Shown in pieces: positions 7,501-8,965 of a DNA stretch of 8,965 nucleotides. Numbering within the stretch: the stretch's first letter is position 1; each line of letters starts with the position of its first letter. Below the pieces are notes generated by a model. The model was not told the origin of the DNA and did not search any database. It saw nothing but the letters and a program-made list of their open reading frames with translations. A program made the position numbers and the translations under genes. Source of the DNA: Bacteroidales bacterium (lineage in GTDB: Bacteria > Bacteroidota > Bacteroidia > Bacteroidales > JAADGE01); the NCBI GenBank assembly GCA_026987795.1, contig JALSMF010000394.1, positions 1-8,965 of the forward strand, written 5' to 3'.

Positions 7501-8193
7501 TTATTTTCCTATCAGTATACCTGCAGAAATGCTGATAGTGTAGTTTTTTGTAAATTCGTCTGACGGTATGCCGTTGTAATTTTCTATATTTGCCAGACCG
7601 ACTCCGTATCTTGCTTCTGCGAAGAACTTTAAAAGTTTCAGTCCTATGCCGAAATTCAGCCCTGCGTCTGTTCTGCTGTATGTAATGTTGTCGCCGTTAA
7701 ATTCGCCTGATTTAAATACGTCATTAGAGGGTATTTGTCCGTAATTAGAATATAATTCTTCTGCAAGTTTTTCTCCGTCAATTGTTATTGAGGCTATATC
7801 TTTTCCGCTTACGGCATAGGCAAAGTAAGGACCTGCGGTAAAATAGAGAGGACCTGTTTTTATTCTTAACAATAAGGGCAGTTCAAGATAGTTCATTGTC
7901 AGAGATGTGTTTATAACGGCATCGGTTCCGTCAAGGGTTACATTACTGTTAACAGAGTATCCTTTTTGTGAAAAAAGGGCTTCGGCTCTTATTCCGAGTA
8001 TTTTTAAGGGGGCAAATTCAAAAACAATGCCGCCGTTAAGTCCGGGAAGTAATTCTCCGGTTTGATAGTTTTGCAATTCAGTGCTTGAATTCACTCCGGA
8101 CAAGTTTAATCCTGCTTTAAAACCGAATTTTTGTGCGTGTAATGATATTACTAAGAGTAAACTTAATGATGATAATAAAATTAATTTTTTCAT
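7501..8193 (-). CDS. Exported outer-membrane beta-barrel protein (PorT-like family), copy B
   Basis: A 230-residue protein starting at ATG 8193. Residues 1-20 (basic MKK, then a leucine-rich core, ending LHA) form a signal peptide with likely cleavage before Gln21. The mature part alternates short hydrophobic strands and turns, typical of the small Bacteroidota outer-membrane barrels of the PorT-like family, including FGFKAGLNLSGV (23-34), RAEALFSQKG (69-78), MNYLELPLLLRIK (100-112), YFTAGPYFAY (117-126) and a final strand ISAGILIGK. Such proteins sit in the outer membrane; most have no assigned function and I cannot give a specific one. It resembles the adjacent gene on the right through shared blocks (GLN/GIN-LS, GGIV, SQKG, MNYLE-P, YSR-DAG), so the two are probably diverged duplicates. 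A good promoter lies 32-65 bases upstream, so it can be expressed independently of its neighbour. Confidence 0.85.
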   Translation of the reverse strand: MKKLILLSSLSLLLVISLHAQKFGFKAGLNLSGVNSSTELQNYQTGELLPGLNGGIVFEFAPLKILGIRAEALFSQKGYSVNSNVTLDGTDAVINTSLTMNYLELPLLLRIKTGPLYFTAGPYFAYAVSGKDIASITIDGEKLAEELYSNYGQIPSNDVFKSGEFNGDNITYSRTDAGLNFGIGLKLLKFFAEARYGVGLANIENYNGIPSDEFTKNYTISISAGILIGK

Positions 8194-8224
8194 AATTACG
8201 GGCTTTTGATAAATGATTAACTAT

Positions 8225-8258
8225 CAAATATACGAAAAATACTAAGATTTATTTCAAA
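8225..8258 (-). promoter_or_regulatory. Bacteroidota-type promoter of beta-barrel copy B
   Basis: TATATTTG (8232-8225, minus strand) matches the Bacteroidota -7 element TAnnTTTG exactly. A TTTG at 8258-8255 lies 22 bases upstream, slightly wider than the usual 19-21. The -7 box is in the gap between the two barrel genes, about 30 bases before the ATG at 8193; the -33 box falls at the very end of the preceding coding region. Confidence 0.6.
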
Positions 8259-8887
8259 ATTTTATAATTAATACCGAGTGAGAATACTTTATTTGATAAA
8301 GCATCTGTATTTTCTTCCGAACTTCCTGTCATACTGTGTGTGTATCTGATAAAAAGATCAATATTATTTATATTGTAAACAGCTCCGGCTAAAATACCGG
8401 CATCAACTCTGCTGTATGAATAGTTCGGGTTGCTGAAGTCAACTTTTATTGAGCTTACATCTCCTGTATAATAATCTTTACGTTTATATTTTCCGTCTGT
8501 CCAATATGCTCCGAAACCTCCGATATAAATATTAAAAAATGAATTACGGGTTTTCACAAAAGAATAATGACCCGTAACGGGAATTTCAAGATAATTCATT
8601 GTGTTAATGCTTGTTGCAAAAGGTATTTGTTCTGTTTTCAGCCCTTTTTGAGAATATAAAATTTCTGTCTGAACGGAAATAACCTTATTTAAAAAATGAT
8701 GTAAGACTATTCCGCCCGTAATCCCGGGTTTTAATTTCCGAATGGGTTTAATAAGGTTTTCATCAGCATCATTAAGGTAAACTGCTTTTGATAAATTTAT
8801 TCCGGTTTTAATTTTCAGGTATGTTTGCGAATAACCGGAAAAAGAAAAAATAATTATAAAAAACGGTAAGAATATTTGTTTTGTCAT
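8249..8887 (-). CDS. Exported outer-membrane beta-barrel protein (PorT-like family), copy A
   Basis: I place the start at the ATG at 8887, giving 212 residues. An in-frame ATG exists at 8953, but the extra 22 residues would be encoded across a transcription terminator hairpin and would put a charged stretch before the signal peptide. From 8887 the protein begins with an ordinary signal peptide (MTKQ, then FLPFFIIIFSF, ending GYS; cleavage before Gln21). The start also has AAAGGAG just upstream, although only two bases separate it from the ATG, which is short. The mature protein is strand-rich, with IKTGINLSKAV near the N-terminus, TEILYSQKG, MNYLEIPVTGHYSF, FNIYIGGFGAYW, YSRVDAGILAGAVYNI and a C-terminal strand FSLGINYKIL. 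It shares these blocks in the same order with the next gene. Specific function is unknown. Confidence 0.82.
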   Translation of the reverse strand: MTKQIFLPFFIIIFSFSGYSQTYLKIKTGINLSKAVYLNDADENLIKPIRKLKPGITGGIVLHHFLNKVISVQTEILYSQKGLKTEQIPFATSINTMNYLEIPVTGHYSFVKTRNSFFNIYIGGFGAYWTDGKYKRKDYYTGDVSSIKVDFSNPNYSYSRVDAGILAGAVYNINNIDLFIRYTHSMTGSSEENTDALSNKVFSLGINYKILK

Positions 8888-8901
8888 AACTCCTTTGCTG
8901 T

Positions 8902-8933
8902 AAAATTTAAATATTTTAAAAAATCCCGACAAA
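8902..8933 (-). promoter_or_regulatory. Possible Bacteroidota-type promoter of beta-barrel copy A
   Basis: On the minus strand TTTG (8933-8930) is followed after 20 bases by TAAATTTT (8909-8902), seven of eight matches to TAnnTTTG. It overlaps the terminator and would leave a very short leader before the ATG at 8887. The region is AT-rich, so a chance match is possible; the call rests on pattern and position only. Confidence 0.3.
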
Positions 8934-8948
8934 AACTGCCGGGATTTT
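8920..8948 (-). terminator. Rho-independent terminator of a gene lying beyond the right edge
   Basis: Read on the minus strand, AAAATCCCG pairs with CGGGATTTT to make a nine-base-pair stem, with an 11-base loop (a further G-C pair could form inside it). The right arm runs directly into a tract of six T residues. On the plus strand the T tract is only four, so the minus direction is favoured. It should end transcription arriving from the right, so the beta-barrel gene below starts a new unit. Confidence 0.8.
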
Positions 8949-8965
8949 AACATTACAAAAAATAA

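Noticed and set aside
7108..7563. Plus-strand open frame of 151 codons opposite ssb and the end of barrel copy B
   Set aside because: It is antisense to the well-supported ssb gene, its product is not protein-like (Ser/Phe/Cys-rich), and it spans two genes. It is a shadow of minus-strand coding.
8888..8953. Longer N-terminus for barrel copy A starting at 8953
   Set aside because: The extension is encoded across a terminator hairpin and would bury a clean signal peptide; the ATG at 8887 explains the sequence better.

Overview
This 8,965-base window is AT-rich and carries seven protein-coding genes, all on the minus strand. It reads from right to left as: outer-membrane beta-barrel A, outer-membrane beta-barrel B, ssb, gldE, a single-chain type IIG restriction-modification enzyme, gldD, and gpsA (3' end outside the window). 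The source is very likely a member of the Bacteroidota. The reasons are the gliding genes gldD and gldE next to ssb, the PorT-like outer-membrane barrels, A-rich translation starts mostly without Shine-Dalgarno sequences, and several matches to the Bacteroidota promoter pattern (TTTG, about 20 bases, TAnnTTTG).

Right part (7501-8948): a terminator for an unseen upstream gene, then two related exported beta-barrel proteins in tandem. Each has a signal peptide, and they share sequence signatures. The second has a clear promoter of its own.

Middle (5619-7427): ssb (single-stranded DNA-binding protein) followed by gldE (a CNNM/CorC-type membrane protein with two CBS domains). In gliding Flavobacteria the order mutY-ssb-gldE-gldD is well known. 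Here mutY is not next to ssb in this window, and gldE and gldD are separated by a large gene.

Left part (1-5410): that separating gene encodes a 1,269-residue fused nuclease/adenine methyltransferase with its own putative promoter. It is followed by gldD, an outer-envelope lipoprotein needed for gliding and type IX secretion in Flavobacterium. gldD overlaps gpsA (sn-glycerol-3-phosphate dehydrogenase) by 11 bases, so those two are probably translationally coupled.

The window is mostly housekeeping and envelope genes with one mobile defence gene lodged inside a conserved cluster. I found no RNA genes, CRISPR arrays, insertion sequences or origins. No stretch over 300 bases lacks a gene; the longest gap is 5411-5618. 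I saw no convincing evidence of an entirely new system. The most notable point is the restriction-modification gene splitting gldE from gldD.
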